From the NCBI GenBank assembly GCA_003116975.1, contig BGKB01000020.1, positions 310,001 to 374,000 of the forward strand: DNA of 64,000 bases. Reading direction: 5' to 3'. The translations under genes were made by a program, and so were the position numbers. Under the pieces are notes generated by a model that worked only from the letters and a program-made list of their open reading frames with translations, was not told where the DNA came from and did no database searches. Positions 49,422 to 59,132 of this stretch are shown piece after piece (the stretch's first letter is position 1; every line of letters begins with the position of its first letter). The DNA comes from Aurantiochytrium sp. KH105 (Eukaryota > Sar > Bigyra > Thraustochytrida > Thraustochytriidae).

Positions 49422-51539
49422 ATGAATAGAGAAGATGTGGCCGTGGCTACGATGGCTATGCCGGAGACGACCGTACCCGATCTCCCGACGACGCTATCGA
49501 GAGACGAAAAGCTGCGCATGGTTGGGTATTCAACAAAGGCATTGCGCTCGGAAAAGTGGACAGAACTGAGCCGACGGAAACCAAAAAGGGTTCCGCGATA
49601 TTTGCGCGAGGATTTCCCCAAGGTGTCCATGGGCGGAAGCGTGGTGCTTCGCGCCCAAGGCGTACCAGGCGCCGCAAAAACGGGGCGCCGACGCAAAAGA
49701 CCAAGGGCGAAAAAAAGAAAGAGTTCCAAGAAGCATAAAGGGACAGCCGTCGCCTCCTTTGTGCCTACCAAGATTCCAACGCCGCCCGAACTTGACAAAC
49801 TCCTACGACAAAAGATGCTTGTGCGAGCCAATCCGTCGCGGAATGCAGCAAGCGCGCCGAGCGAAGGCTTGCAAAACCTCTTGCAGGTACCGCGACCGCC
49901 GCGCATACCGAAACCAAAGTTGCCAGGTCCCAGGGATGGCGGCGTTGGTTTTCTCAAGGAACGAGGACTCACCGCCGACCGAGTCAATGAGCGCCTTATG
50001 CTCCTCCAGCCGGCCAATGCAGCAGCGAGTTTCCTGGACAAGGTCGAAAACCAAGAGGCAGAGTCCCGACGGCTACAACAAGCCGCGCGAGCGGCGATGC
50101 GGGCCAATGGGCAGGACCGCATTCTCGTCAACACGAAGCGCGTCACGTGCGCATCCGAGGAGTATCTTGCGTCAGAGGCGAAGCGGCGCGAAACTTTTAT
50201 GAAAGACTTGCGCGCCTCTTTGGAGCGCGCCAAAGAGCGTAAACTACTTCTGGAGGATGCACGTACCGAGAGAGTGGCTGCGCTCGTGTACCGACAAAAA
50301 ACAGAGGCAGAGCGCGCTGCGCTGCACGAGGCGAAACAGCAAGCTGGACGTCAAGTATTGGTGATGCTAGTACACGCATTGTCCGGCGCTCGCGTTCAGG
50401 CCTTGGCACAGAGTCTCGACTATCGTCGAAGACTGCGAAACGCGGCGGTGCGCATCCAACAGTCTGTGCGTATGTGGGGCGCCGCGCGGCATTTGCAAGA
50501 CTGTCTCGCGGCCAAGGCGCGGATCGTGCGCTTTTTTCGCACAGTGGTCACCTTTCGTCGCAAGCGCAAGGAATACTGGTACGCGCAGGCAATGCTGCAA
50601 TTTTTGGTGGACAATCGCATGAACTTTGGGCAGATCATGCGCGACTTTCGATACCGAGTCATCAAGTGCCAGCGATTTGCGCGGATGTTCTTGGCGTGTA
50701 CGCAAGCGCGAGTCGTGGCGCTCGCTCGGGTGTGGACGCAGCAAGAGCGTAGACTTGCCGCAAAGGCGCGGTCCTTGAAATTGCAGTTGCTGGAAAAGCA
50801 GTCGCGACGACTTCGCCAAGAGGCCGAGTCCATGCGAAACTCGCCTCGTGGCGCGGAGTACGCTGCAGCCAAGTATCTGCGGCAGATTGAGATTCCAGAG
50901 AGTCTGCGCGCTTGCATGCTTGACCCCAATTCATTGGCGGTGTCGGAAAGTGTCACCTCTGCACCAGGAACGGGCGCGGGAACTGGTGCGGGTGCAGGGA
51001 CCTCGGTCAATGATGGAGCGTTGCGATTTCCTGTGGGTCTGGGCTTGCGTAGCGGCCGAGAAGCTTCGTCCGCGCGAGTGCAGGCCCAGTATCGCGAGCA
51101 GGTTTCGCAGAGCGCAAACTATATATTGGATGTTTTTCTCAACGAGGAGTTCCAGGCGCGTTTGGAGCAAGAAAAGAAACGTCCCTTGCGGCTGCGGCCG
51201 GTACCGCGTCGAGAGCGCTACGAGATTTTGCGAGACGTCATATCACGGGCGCGTGCCGCGCATCAAGCGCGCATGGTGAAACTTCAGCGCGAACGCAAGG
51301 TGCTCGAGACGCAAAAGGTCAAGGTCGACGTGTCCGAGGCCAAGAAACTATTGAGCGAGCAGTCTGAGGTGATGAATGTTACGCGCGCGTTATTTTCGGA
51401 TCTGGGGCGGCAACCTGTTCTCTTACTCTTTTCCAGATTGCAGGAGCGCGAGATTTTCCGGCTTGTGCAGTCGGCACAGACGCGCCTTGCCGAGACGCGA
51501 AGCATGCAACAGCTAATCGCGCAGCTCCGTTATGAGTAA
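49422..51539 (+). CDS. IQ-motif/coiled-coil basic protein of unknown function
   Basis: A 705-residue protein, start at MNREDVAVATMAMPETT. The frame upstream is a translated GCTT/GGGC repeat and is left out. The first 130 residues are basic (KTGRRRKRPRAKKRKSSKKH, about 90-110). Long Ala/Arg/Glu-rich helices cover about 190-330. At about 345-470 three IQ-like stretches occur (AAVRIQQSVRMWGAARHL, AKARIVRFFRTVVTFRRKR and VIKCQRFARMFLACTQAR), which would bind calmodulin or centrin-type light chains. A low-complexity GTGAGTGAGAGT segment lies near 525. The last 130 residues form charged helices. IQ plus coiled coil suggests a flagellar or cytoskeletal protein, but I recognise no family. Confidence 0.8.
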   Translation: MNREDVAVATMAMPETTVPDLPTTLSRDEKLRMVGYSTKALRSEKWTELSRRKPKRVPRYLREDFPKVSMGGSVVLRAQGVPGAAKTGRRRKRPRAKKRKSSKKHKGTAVASFVPTKIPTPPELDKLLRQKMLVRANPSRNAASAPSEGLQNLLQVPRPPRIPKPKLPGPRDGGVGFLKERGLTADRVNERLMLLQPANAAASFLDKVENQEAESRRLQQAARAAMRANGQDRILVNTKRVTCASEEYLASEAKRRETFMKDLRASLERAKERKLLLEDARTERVAALVYRQKTEAERAALHEAKQQAGRQVLVMLVHALSGARVQALAQSLDYRRRLRNAAVRIQQSVRMWGAARHLQDCLAAKARIVRFFRTVVTFRRKRKEYWYAQAMLQFLVDNRMNFGQIMRDFRYRVIKCQRFARMFLACTQARVVALARVWTQQERRLAAKARSLKLQLLEKQSRRLRQEAESMRNSPRGAEYAAAKYLRQIEIPESLRACMLDPNSLAVSESVTSAPGTGAGTGAGAGTSVNDGALRFPVGLGLRSGREASSARVQAQYREQVSQSANYILDVFLNEEFQARLEQEKKRPLRLRPVPRRERYEILRDVISRARAAHQARMVKLQRERKVLETQKVKVDVSEAKKLLSEQSEVMNVTRALFSDLGRQPVLLLFSRLQEREIFRLVQSAQTRLAETRSMQQLIAQLRYE

Positions 51540-51704
51540 GGTACGCTGGGAGCAAGTCTACGTGAAGGGGTTGTGAAAAAAGACCTTCTTGAGAAACGAA
51601 GAAAAAGGGAGAAAAGAGAATGGCATTGTAGTGTACCAATAAGATTTTTTTTCTTTATTTTATGGTGTTGCAAACTCCAAGTCCTCAATAACAATAACAC
51701 CATC

Positions 51705-51736
<32 letters not shown>

Positions 51737-51935
51737 CACAGCATCATCTTGAATGGCCACCGTATATACATAAACACAGCGCACGACCAAAGCAGTCGAT
51801 CAACGAGATGCGACACATTCGCGGCGAACTCTTACGCAGAGGGAGGGAGAGAGGAAGGGAGGAGGCGCCAGCAATGAACGAACGCTTTTACCCGCCTTAT
51901 ACCTGTCCTCTCCAACTTTGCCCTCTTCTACCTTT
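51540..51935. other. Convergent 3' spacer with CAA/CCA repeats
   Basis: 395 bp between the IQ-protein stop and the sulfotransferase stop. ACC and AAC trinucleotide runs lie at about 51697-51738. No gene seen. Confidence 0.5.
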
Positions 51936-53309
51936 TTAGATGGAGACATCAACGCTGGTCTCCGAATCATAGGAATCGTGACTTGCAAGGGAATGAGGGG
52001 CAGGCGGGTGCGCGACGAGAGAGGGAGCTTGCCTGGCCTCCTTTTCAGCATCGGTCTGCGGAGCTTGCTCGCCGAGGTAGTCTGTGTCAGCGTCGAAAGA
52101 CGTGCTTGCGAGAGCTTCATCGAGCTCGGGACGTCCAGGAATGTGTGCATCGTACTTGAAGATGGAAAAGTCCTCTTTGTACATTTCGTAGACGAGTCGC
52201 GCTGTGCGACGGTTGTAGTAATCTTGCCACGGTTTCGCGCGCTTACGGCGGTTCGAATGCGGCATGTCGCGGAGAGCCTGGAGCACAATCGGAGGAATCG
52301 GCGCGGACTCATCCTTGTGAAAGCATTCGTTGAGGCTGCCATTGACGATTCCGCGGAGGTTTTCCTGCTTGACGACGCAGTCAATGAGCTGGCGTTGCTT
52401 TTCGTGGGTGAATTCGTACATGGGAAGTACATGGCAGTAGACGTTCCACTCCTCGGTGTCTCCGGTTTTCTTGTAGGCCTTCCACTTTTTGTACCAGCTT
52501 TCAACAAAGTGCTCAAAGGACTCGAGAGGCCCGAAGCGATTGTACATGTAGATGGAGACCATGCGCGAGTATGGGTTGCGCACAACGGAGAAGGACTCGA
52601 TGTTGTCAAGATCTGACTTGCGCAGGAAACCATGTTTGATGACCTTGTTGAGCGTAAAGTGTACGACGTAGCCGCGCCGGCTGACGCCTGTGAGCCATTT
52701 TTCTGCCTCGGTAAGGTTGCAGAGAATCTGGCCTACAAAGATGGCGTAGAGGCGGCGCACAAAGTCAATGCGGCCCGAAATGGGCGCGGTGAAGAAGAAG
52801 GTAGAGCTGCAGAACATGAGAATGGCGCACGCGTACATGACAATGGTGAGCAGACTGGGCGGGCAGGCAAAGCCGTTGGCCTCTTGCGCAGGGGTACAGA
52901 GGGGTGTGATGGGCTTGATGAGACCCGAGTACCAGATGGCGGTACTGATGCCGAGACTGCAGCAGACGATGAGATTCTCGATCGTGAAGAAGGGAAAATT
53001 GGCCTTCTCGAGGAGTCCGTATCTGTAAAAGAAGTACTTGAGGCCGACCTTGTGGTAGAGACCGCGGTACTCTGCAGCCTTTTGCGGGACCTTGAAGAGC
53101 TTGGTGAGACTGGTCCCTCCGCATCGTGGCACGTGGATGAAGAGGATGTCGCGGTCCTCATCTGCGGGCTGTCCCTCGGCGTCGAGCTCCGGGTCGTTGC
53201 CGACTGTCGCGATTGAGCTCGAGGGCGAGCGGCCTTCCTTGGTCAGCTCTCGCGCGGAGACTTCCCCGTCGGCAAGCCTTCGCGCGAGCGACTTCTCCAG
53301 CCAAGGCAT
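51936..53309 (-). CDS. Sulfotransferase with internal membrane segments
   Basis: A 457-residue carbohydrate-type sulfotransferase that would transfer sulfate from PAPS. FIHVPRCGGTSLTKLF (about 55-70) is the 5'-phosphosulfate-binding loop. FSVVRNPYSRMVSIYMYNRF (about 240-258) is the 3'-phosphate-binding motif. Between them lies a stretch not usual for the family, with two or more hydrophobic segments (IENLIVCCSLGISTAIWYSG and LLTIVMYACAILMFCSSTFF, about 110-175). Golgi sulfotransferases normally have a single N-terminal anchor instead. The start chosen is MPWLEKSLARRLADGE, the first ATG. The frame reaches upstream only through non-ATG codons. The acidic C-terminal 90 residues are disordered. 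Catalytic fold call good; topology odd. Confidence 0.85.
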   Translation of the reverse strand: MPWLEKSLARRLADGEVSARELTKEGRSPSSSIATVGNDPELDAEGQPADEDRDILFIHVPRCGGTSLTKLFKVPQKAAEYRGLYHKVGLKYFFYRYGLLEKANFPFFTIENLIVCCSLGISTAIWYSGLIKPITPLCTPAQEANGFACPPSLLTIVMYACAILMFCSSTFFFTAPISGRIDFVRRLYAIFVGQILCNLTEAEKWLTGVSRRGYVVHFTLNKVIKHGFLRKSDLDNIESFSVVRNPYSRMVSIYMYNRFGPLESFEHFVESWYKKWKAYKKTGDTEEWNVYCHVLPMYEFTHEKQRQLIDCVVKQENLRGIVNGSLNECFHKDESAPIPPIVLQALRDMPHSNRRKRAKPWQDYYNRRTARLVYEMYKEDFSIFKYDAHIPGRPELDEALASTSFDADTDYLGEQAPQTDAEKEARQAPSLVAHPPAPHSLASHDSYDSETSVDVSI

Positions 53310-53566
53310 ATTCTCCCGGGTCCCTCCCGAACGCAGATCGCAACACGTGCGATGACCGACTGACACAACAAGACGGCAGCACCTCGACAGAAAGAAAGTA
53401 AGTAAGGACGACAGAAGAAGGCCTCGCACGTGGCGAGCCTCGGGCTGGCGGGCCGCTTGCTAGCTTTGCTCGCGAGGCCCTTCGTCCCTCCCTCCCTCCC
53501 GCCCTCCGCCCTCTCGCCTCGAGTTGCAGTTTTGCTCTGCTCCGCTCGGCCTGGGCTCGCGTGCTT

Positions 53567-53592
53567 TGCTTGCTTGCTTGCTTGCTTGCTTG
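53567..53592 (+). repeat. (GCTT)n array
   Basis: About six tandem GCTT units about 260 bp upstream of the sulfotransferase start. Confidence 0.9.
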
Positions 53593-54083
53593 TCTCGGGT
53601 CTTAGGGCACGCGTGCGGCGAGTCGAGTCGAGGCGTTTCTAGCGTTACGGCTCTGCTCCTCCAACAGTGAGTCAGTCTCATTGACAGTGTGAATCAATCA
53701 AGGCTCGGGCGCAGGCAGGTATAGGCAGGGAGGGCCGGCGTCTATCTATCCACACACACACACACACGCCTCCCGGCGACACACCCAGCCCGAGTTGCAG
53801 CCAACGTCCCTCGCGCCTGTCGCGCGGTGTTATTCCTGCGTCCGCGTGCCCTCGCGCGTCTCGCGGTCTCGAGGCTGCATCGCATAATTTATCGCACCTC
53901 GAAGTGGGAGGAAGCGAGGACCGCACGCGCGACAGCAAACTTGGAGCAGGCAGGCGACCAAGAGTACAATAAAGTCGAGCCGGCCTCCGACTTGGTGCAT
54001 GTGAAGCAGGCAGCAACCCGGCTATCCTGCTACTTCAAGCTTCGAGCGAGCGAGCGAGCCTGGCCTGCGTCGACGCCCGCTTC

Positions 54084-54146
<63 letters not shown>
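54084..54146 (+). repeat. (GCTT)n array, longest in the window
   Basis: About fifteen uninterrupted GCTT units. Same unit and strand as the arrays at 53567 and 24682. Confidence 0.95.
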
Positions 54147-54715
54147 GGGCCCCTCCGCCCCATCGCATCACTCATCTCCGCTTTCTTTCTTTTTTTCCGG
54201 CGCCGCTCCTTTCTTCCCCTTGTTTGCTTGCTGTGTCTTGGTGAAATACTTTCACCGTTCGTTCCCAAGCACTGATTTGGATGTCGGTTTTTGTTCTTTC
54301 ACCAGCCAGCCAGGTCTTGTCACTTCTCGCGGTGCACGCCGGGAGGCCGGCACGCTCGCGGCGGAGGTCTTCTTTCCTGCGGCCACTGGCCGATGCGGCT
54401 GCAGACGATAGTCGGATGCATGGCACTGCAGCAGCAGGGCCGGTGCAGCTGCAGCAGGCAAGCTGTTTGTCGCGCACGCCTGCCACTGTCGTGGTGCGTG
54501 CGAGGCTGGCTGGCTGGATGCAGCTGCAGCTGCAGCTTTCGAGGCGGCGGTCGTCCGTCCTGCGCGCCGCGGGAAGGGCGCAGACTTCCAGGGAGGGCCG
54601 GGTGGCGCGCGAGAACAAGACCGAACGAGGTTTGTGCTGACTTGGACTAGGATGCCTTGCAGGGTGCTTGTGGCATGAAGCGTGCACGCGCTGCACAGCT
54701 GTGGCTGCTTGGCTG

Positions 54716-54811
54716 GGCTTGGCTTGGCTTGGCTTGGCTTAGCTTGGCTTGGCTTGGCTTGGCTTGGCTTGGCTTGGCTTGGCTTGGCTTGGCTTGGCGT
54801 GGCTTGGCTTG
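54716..54811 (+). repeat. (GGCTT)n pentanucleotide array
   Basis: About eighteen tandem pentamers with single-base variants (AGCTT, GGCGT). The unit resembles the CCTGG array at 9064 in length and composition. Confidence 0.95.
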
Positions 54812-56032
54812 GGCGTGCAATGCTCGGCAATGTCACGCCACGCCAGGCCTTGGCCACGTTCAGGAGTGGCGAGAAGGAGAACTCGGCACGCACGCCATCC
54901 TAGCCGCAGCCGCAGCTGCTGCTAATGCAGCTGCAGCTGGCATGGCTGTTGTGGCCATTTGTTCCGAGCGCTCTTGGATTGATTCGGGCCGTGAGAGATA
55001 GCAAGCCCACCTGCCGCGTGCACGACAGCGACGGCGACAGCGTCAACGCGGAGAAGGACGACAGCCTCGCGGTGACCGAGACGAGAGGAGAGAGAACGCG
55101 AGAGCGAGGAGGGCGCTGTCGCGGAAGTAGGCTAGGCCAACCCAGCCACACCACTGATGCGGGCATTTTTAGAGGCGTGGCGTGTGGAGAGAGCGTGATG
55201 GGCGCGTCAAGAGTGCGTGTCGGGCGGCACGGAAATGTTGTCAAGAGTGCGCACGCACACACGCGCATCCACCATGGCCACGCACGCATCGCAGCCTATA
55301 CGATCTATGCTCGCCGTGCCAGCTGCCAGCTGCCTGTCGCAGTCGCAGTCGGCGGCGGCAGCGGCAGCGGTGCACGTGCACGTGCTCTTGTTCGCAGGAC
55401 GCACCGTGCCGTAAGCTCAGCATCGACGAGGGTCACGGTCGTCTCGCGGCCGACGAGAGTCTTCGCGTCCTCCTTGTGCCTGCTCAGCTGCAGTGGTTGC
55501 AGCTCCAGGACTCCGAGCCCCGTGCGGTATCGCGAGGCGCCGCTGCACGGGGTCCATGGTCGAGCACCACGCGAAGAAGAAGACCAACTTTCCAGGCTAC
55601 GGGCGGGTCGGAGGAGAGAGCCCCGGAGCAGGAGGCGGTTGTCGGCGCGTGTCTGTGCGTGTGTATCTTTTTGTGTGCGCGCCTGTATGTGTGTGCGGTG
55701 TCGCGCGCGCGTGACTCTCTGAACGTCGGGACCGTGTTGATGTTGACATTGACGGTGAGGTTTTTTCGACCATCGTTTATTGCCAGCGTTCTAGCCTGTG
55801 CGCAGACTGTGTGCATTCGTACGTACCACGCAGTCGCGTGCGCGATGCCACGGTGAAGTAGAGGTGTTTCTTCTGCGCACGAGAAGGGCTGTTGTAGTGG
55901 GCTGCTGCGAGCAAAGCAGCAGCAGCAGCAGCAGATAACAATGCCCACATCGAGTGATGCTCACGCGAGACAAGTAATTTAATGGCCGTAACGATTGACT
56001 TGTGATGACTTGCTTGCGATAAATTCAACATG

Positions 56033-56070
56033 GCAAGCAAGCATGCAAGCAAGCAAAAGTAAGCAAGCTT
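56033..56070 (+). repeat. (AAGC)n degenerate array
   Basis: About seven AAGC-type units with interruptions (AAGCATGC, AAGTAAGC). It is inverted relative to the GCTT arrays. Confidence 0.8.
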
Positions 56071-56477
56071 TGGGGATCCAAGAGGCGACGACGACTGACT
56101 GCGAGTAAGCAGAGGTCAACGGCAACCTCTTCGGCGCTAAGCAGGCAAGATGACCGCCGTACGTCCATCGCAAGGCTCACGGAGATCTACTACAATTAGC
56201 CATTGCCACTTGGTGCTCGTTGGTGCTGGATCAAACTTTGTTCGTTCTTGGTCCATTTGTCGCTTCTTGAGACATTGCACGCCAGCGATGATAAAGAAAG
56301 TCTTGCTTCTCTTTGGCCAACATCAATTGTCGGATTTAGAAAAAGCCAACGCAAAGCTGCCATTGGCGTCGCACGCTCGACGTCGCGCGACCAGACCTGG
56401 GCCGAGGCGCGGTCGCAGACGCGGACGCGGACGCGCGAGTAGCGCGACGCAGCAACCCGGCGCTGCTGAGAAGCGAG

Positions 56478-58820
56478 ATGGTCATCGAGCTGCTCGAGGT
56501 CGCCCAAACGGTGGCCGAGGCCGCGGGGAAGCACGCAGATGCAGCCCTCCGCTATACTTTTAGACAGACGCCGCGCGTGGAGTTGGCGCTAACGCTTGGG
56601 CTGGGTCCACGCATCGATCGCGCACTTGGCGCTGCGCCTAACCCAGACCAAGCCGCGAGGCTCGAGGAGATTCGGCTGAGCTGGCTTCGCCGCGCAAATA
56701 ATGGTGTCGTCATCATGACGCTCATAGTGGCCCTCATCGTCATCCCGGACATGGCTACAAGCGGCCCTGAGTTCAGAAGCATCGTCGGGACTCGCTGCTT
56801 TCAAGTTGTCTCCCTCCTTATCTTGCTCACGTATGCCGCGCACAGATATCCTCTAGCCATGCGATTTCATTATGCTACCTTGGATCCAATCTTCTTTTTG
56901 AGCGGACGAGCAAGCAGCTTCGTCCTGAAAGCGAACTGGAACATGTCATCGTTCTATTTTTCGGTCATGTGGCACCGCATTCTGGTCACCTGCTTGATCC
57001 GCGACTCTTTCGCGGCAAGTCTCTCCAATTTCGTAATCATCTCCTACTGCGCTTGCCGCGATGCAGAACTCAGCATGGACGATATTGTCGATATGGGGAT
57101 CTCCAAAGTCACCTCGCGTTTCTCTGTGGTTCTCCTCCTCATTTTGCTTATTTACGCCACGCTCCGCGCCAAACTCCTCCTTTGTGAGGTGTCTGCCGTG
57201 GAGGCTTCCAAGGTGAATCATCTTCGAACCGTCTTTCACTTTGTCAGTCATGAGTATCGCAATCACTTCTTCGCTGGTTCTCTCGCGCTCGATTCGCTCA
57301 CGAGCAATCACACCATGACGTTGGAAGCACGTCAAGACGTCAAGATCCTCGAACGCGCGCACAAGAATATCTCTTCGCTCATGGAGAATATCTTGCACCT
57401 CTCGCGCATGGAAGGTGACCGCTCCGCCGCCTGGCGAGGTCAGTCGAGGCCCTTTTCCGTGTCACGCGACCTTGCACTTCAGCTGCGCAGCTTTGCCGCA
57501 ACCACGATTGCGAGCGACCGGGAACAAGGATCGGTCAACTTTCAGCTCATTGAAGACCCCTCTGTACAAGCCATCCCCTTGGTCAGTGGGTCACTCTCTC
57601 TACTTGCGCAGGCGCTCAACAACCTCGTGAGCAACGCCATCAAATTCACGCCCTCAAATGGCGATGTCCGCGTTCTCATGAGCGCAGAAGCAAACTTGAA
57701 TCAACGCAAGGCAAAGCTTCTCATTGTGGTATCCGATACTGGAAGTGGCATTGACGCCGATGCCCTCGTCGACATTTTCAAGCCCTTCAAGCGTAGCCGG
57801 ACGGGCGACGCCCTTGACCGAGGAGGCTCAGGTCTAGGACTTTCCTTTGCCAAACGTATCATTGAATCTTATGAAGGTGGTACGATCAAGGTAACTTCTC
57901 GCGTTGGCGAGGGAAGCATTTTTGAGGTCAGCCTGTGGCTTCCTCTTCAAGACGCTCATTATGTGCACTCCCCTTCAAGACCATTGCCCCGGACTTACAA
58001 TCCACTTTCGGCCTCATTCTCTCGGAACCAACTTTTGCATGGTCCACCCGATCCAGCATCTCTCGCTTCGTTGTCTGCTCCATCTTCATCGTCTACTTTT
58101 GCTTCTTCCTCGTCATCTTCGTCCTCGTCCTCCTCTTCTTCCTCCTTTTCCTCCTTTTCCTCAGCACCAAAACCCACAAGTCCATCAAACTCGTCGCGGT
58201 CCGGCGCGATGGCGCTCTCGGCGCCGGGAGGTTTTGGGACCGTGGCATCACGCGTGCGGAGGAGACGCCGGTCCGGGCCGTTGCGTGCAGAAGACGATAC
58301 AGAGGTTAGCAGTAGAAGCAGTCAAAATGCGCAGCGACGCACACCCGAACGCATTCTCATTGTCGACGACAGTATGCCGAATCGCCTAATGCTCAGGAAT
58401 TACATTTGCCGCCAGGCAGCCAAGGTTGGCGTCACGCTTAACATTATAGAGGCCTCGGATGGCGAGTCAGCGGTGGACTTGGTTCGTCATGGAATTGATG
58501 GTGCCACATTCGACGCAATTACAATGGATCAGTACATGCCAGGGACTTGTGATGGCCTCGAAGCCACACGTCGCATTCGTGCGCTGGGATTTGAAGGACC
58601 CATCATTGGCGTCACGGGTGAAGAGGACTTGGTGCAAGTTCAAAACATGCGTGAGGCTGGATGCAACGCCATTTGGCAAAAGGGAGGCGATCTTTCAAAT
58701 CTCTTGGTCTATCTTGGCCTCGACGTTGGCTCCGTGAAGGCTACAAATGGCAACGCTGGACCGCCATCCCGCGCTCGTCCGCAACGATCACAGTCTCCGA
58801 CTCGGAGAGCACAAAGGTGA
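56478..58820 (+). CDS. Hybrid sensor histidine kinase with C-terminal receiver
   Basis: A 780-residue membrane-bound two-component kinase. About four to five hydrophobic segments lie in residues 70-240 (NNGVVIMTLIVALIVIPDMA, CFQVVSLLILLTYAAHRYPL and SVVLLLILLIYATLRAKLLL among them). The H-box HFVSHEYRNHF places the phospho-His near residue 258. The ATPase domain has the N-box NNLVSNAIKFTP (about 379), DTGSGIDADAL and GGSGLGLSFAKRII (about 450). A Ser-rich linker (about 530-575) leads to the receiver domain (about 628-760), with ILIVDDSMPNR, TMDQYMPG (phospho-Asp near 683), GVTGEED and WQKGG. All catalytic landmarks are present, so it should autophosphorylate and pass phosphate to its own receiver. 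No PAS, GAF or other soluble sensor is visible, so sensing may occur in or at the membrane. Confidence 0.95.
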   Translation: MVIELLEVAQTVAEAAGKHADAALRYTFRQTPRVELALTLGLGPRIDRALGAAPNPDQAARLEEIRLSWLRRANNGVVIMTLIVALIVIPDMATSGPEFRSIVGTRCFQVVSLLILLTYAAHRYPLAMRFHYATLDPIFFLSGRASSFVLKANWNMSSFYFSVMWHRILVTCLIRDSFAASLSNFVIISYCACRDAELSMDDIVDMGISKVTSRFSVVLLLILLIYATLRAKLLLCEVSAVEASKVNHLRTVFHFVSHEYRNHFFAGSLALDSLTSNHTMTLEARQDVKILERAHKNISSLMENILHLSRMEGDRSAAWRGQSRPFSVSRDLALQLRSFAATTIASDREQGSVNFQLIEDPSVQAIPLVSGSLSLLAQALNNLVSNAIKFTPSNGDVRVLMSAEANLNQRKAKLLIVVSDTGSGIDADALVDIFKPFKRSRTGDALDRGGSGLGLSFAKRIIESYEGGTIKVTSRVGEGSIFEVSLWLPLQDAHYVHSPSRPLPRTYNPLSASFSRNQLLHGPPDPASLASLSAPSSSSTFASSSSSSSSSSSSSSFSSFSSAPKPTSPSNSSRSGAMALSAPGGFGTVASRVRRRRRSGPLRAEDDTEVSSRSSQNAQRRTPERILIVDDSMPNRLMLRNYICRQAAKVGVTLNIIEASDGESAVDLVRHGIDGATFDAITMDQYMPGTCDGLEATRRIRALGFEGPIIGVTGEEDLVQVQNMREAGCNAIWQKGGDLSNLLVYLGLDVGSVKATNGNAGPPSRARPQRSQSPTRRAQR

Positions 58821-59132
58821 TTGAGGCCGCGGCGCTCCGTACGTGAACTTGTATTTTCCAGGATCAAGTCGCGCAATTTTATTGTACTTCTTCTCTTTTC
58901 AATCATTATAGCTATAGCTACAAAGGAGGTGATTTGCTCGAAAGTGAGTTCTGTAAAAAAACCATGGGGAAACATTTTTTCACTCGTTCAACGGTCTACA
59001 TGATCTCGGCTAAGGTCTTGGCCCACTGCCTGCCTATTGGTTTGCCAATATTAATTTTCAATAAGCAATTCACTGTCCTCGTGATCCCTCTCCGGCGGTA
59101 CTAGAGGGTGATAATCCTCCTTCCTTGAATTA
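58821..59132. other. Convergent 3' spacer
   Basis: About 310 bp of AT-rich DNA between convergent genes, with a CTATAG tandem (58908-58919). No gene seen. Confidence 0.5.

Larger units (their letters stand above)
53310..56477. other. Gene-poor, repeat-rich 3.2-kb region
   Basis: The largest stretch without a supported gene. It carries GCTT arrays at 53567-53592 and 54084-54146, a CA run at 53751-53768, a GGCTT array at 54716-54811, CTGCAG-rich DNA (54360-54540), a CAG run at 55916-55937 and an AAGC array at 56033-56070. Overlapping reading frames on both strands (up to 265 codons) are low-complexity translations of these repeats. Confidence 0.6.

Noticed and set aside
53827-55856. Frames of 194-265 codons in the repeat island
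   Set aside because: They are mostly translated GCTT, GGCTT and CTGCAG repeats with matching frames on the other strand.
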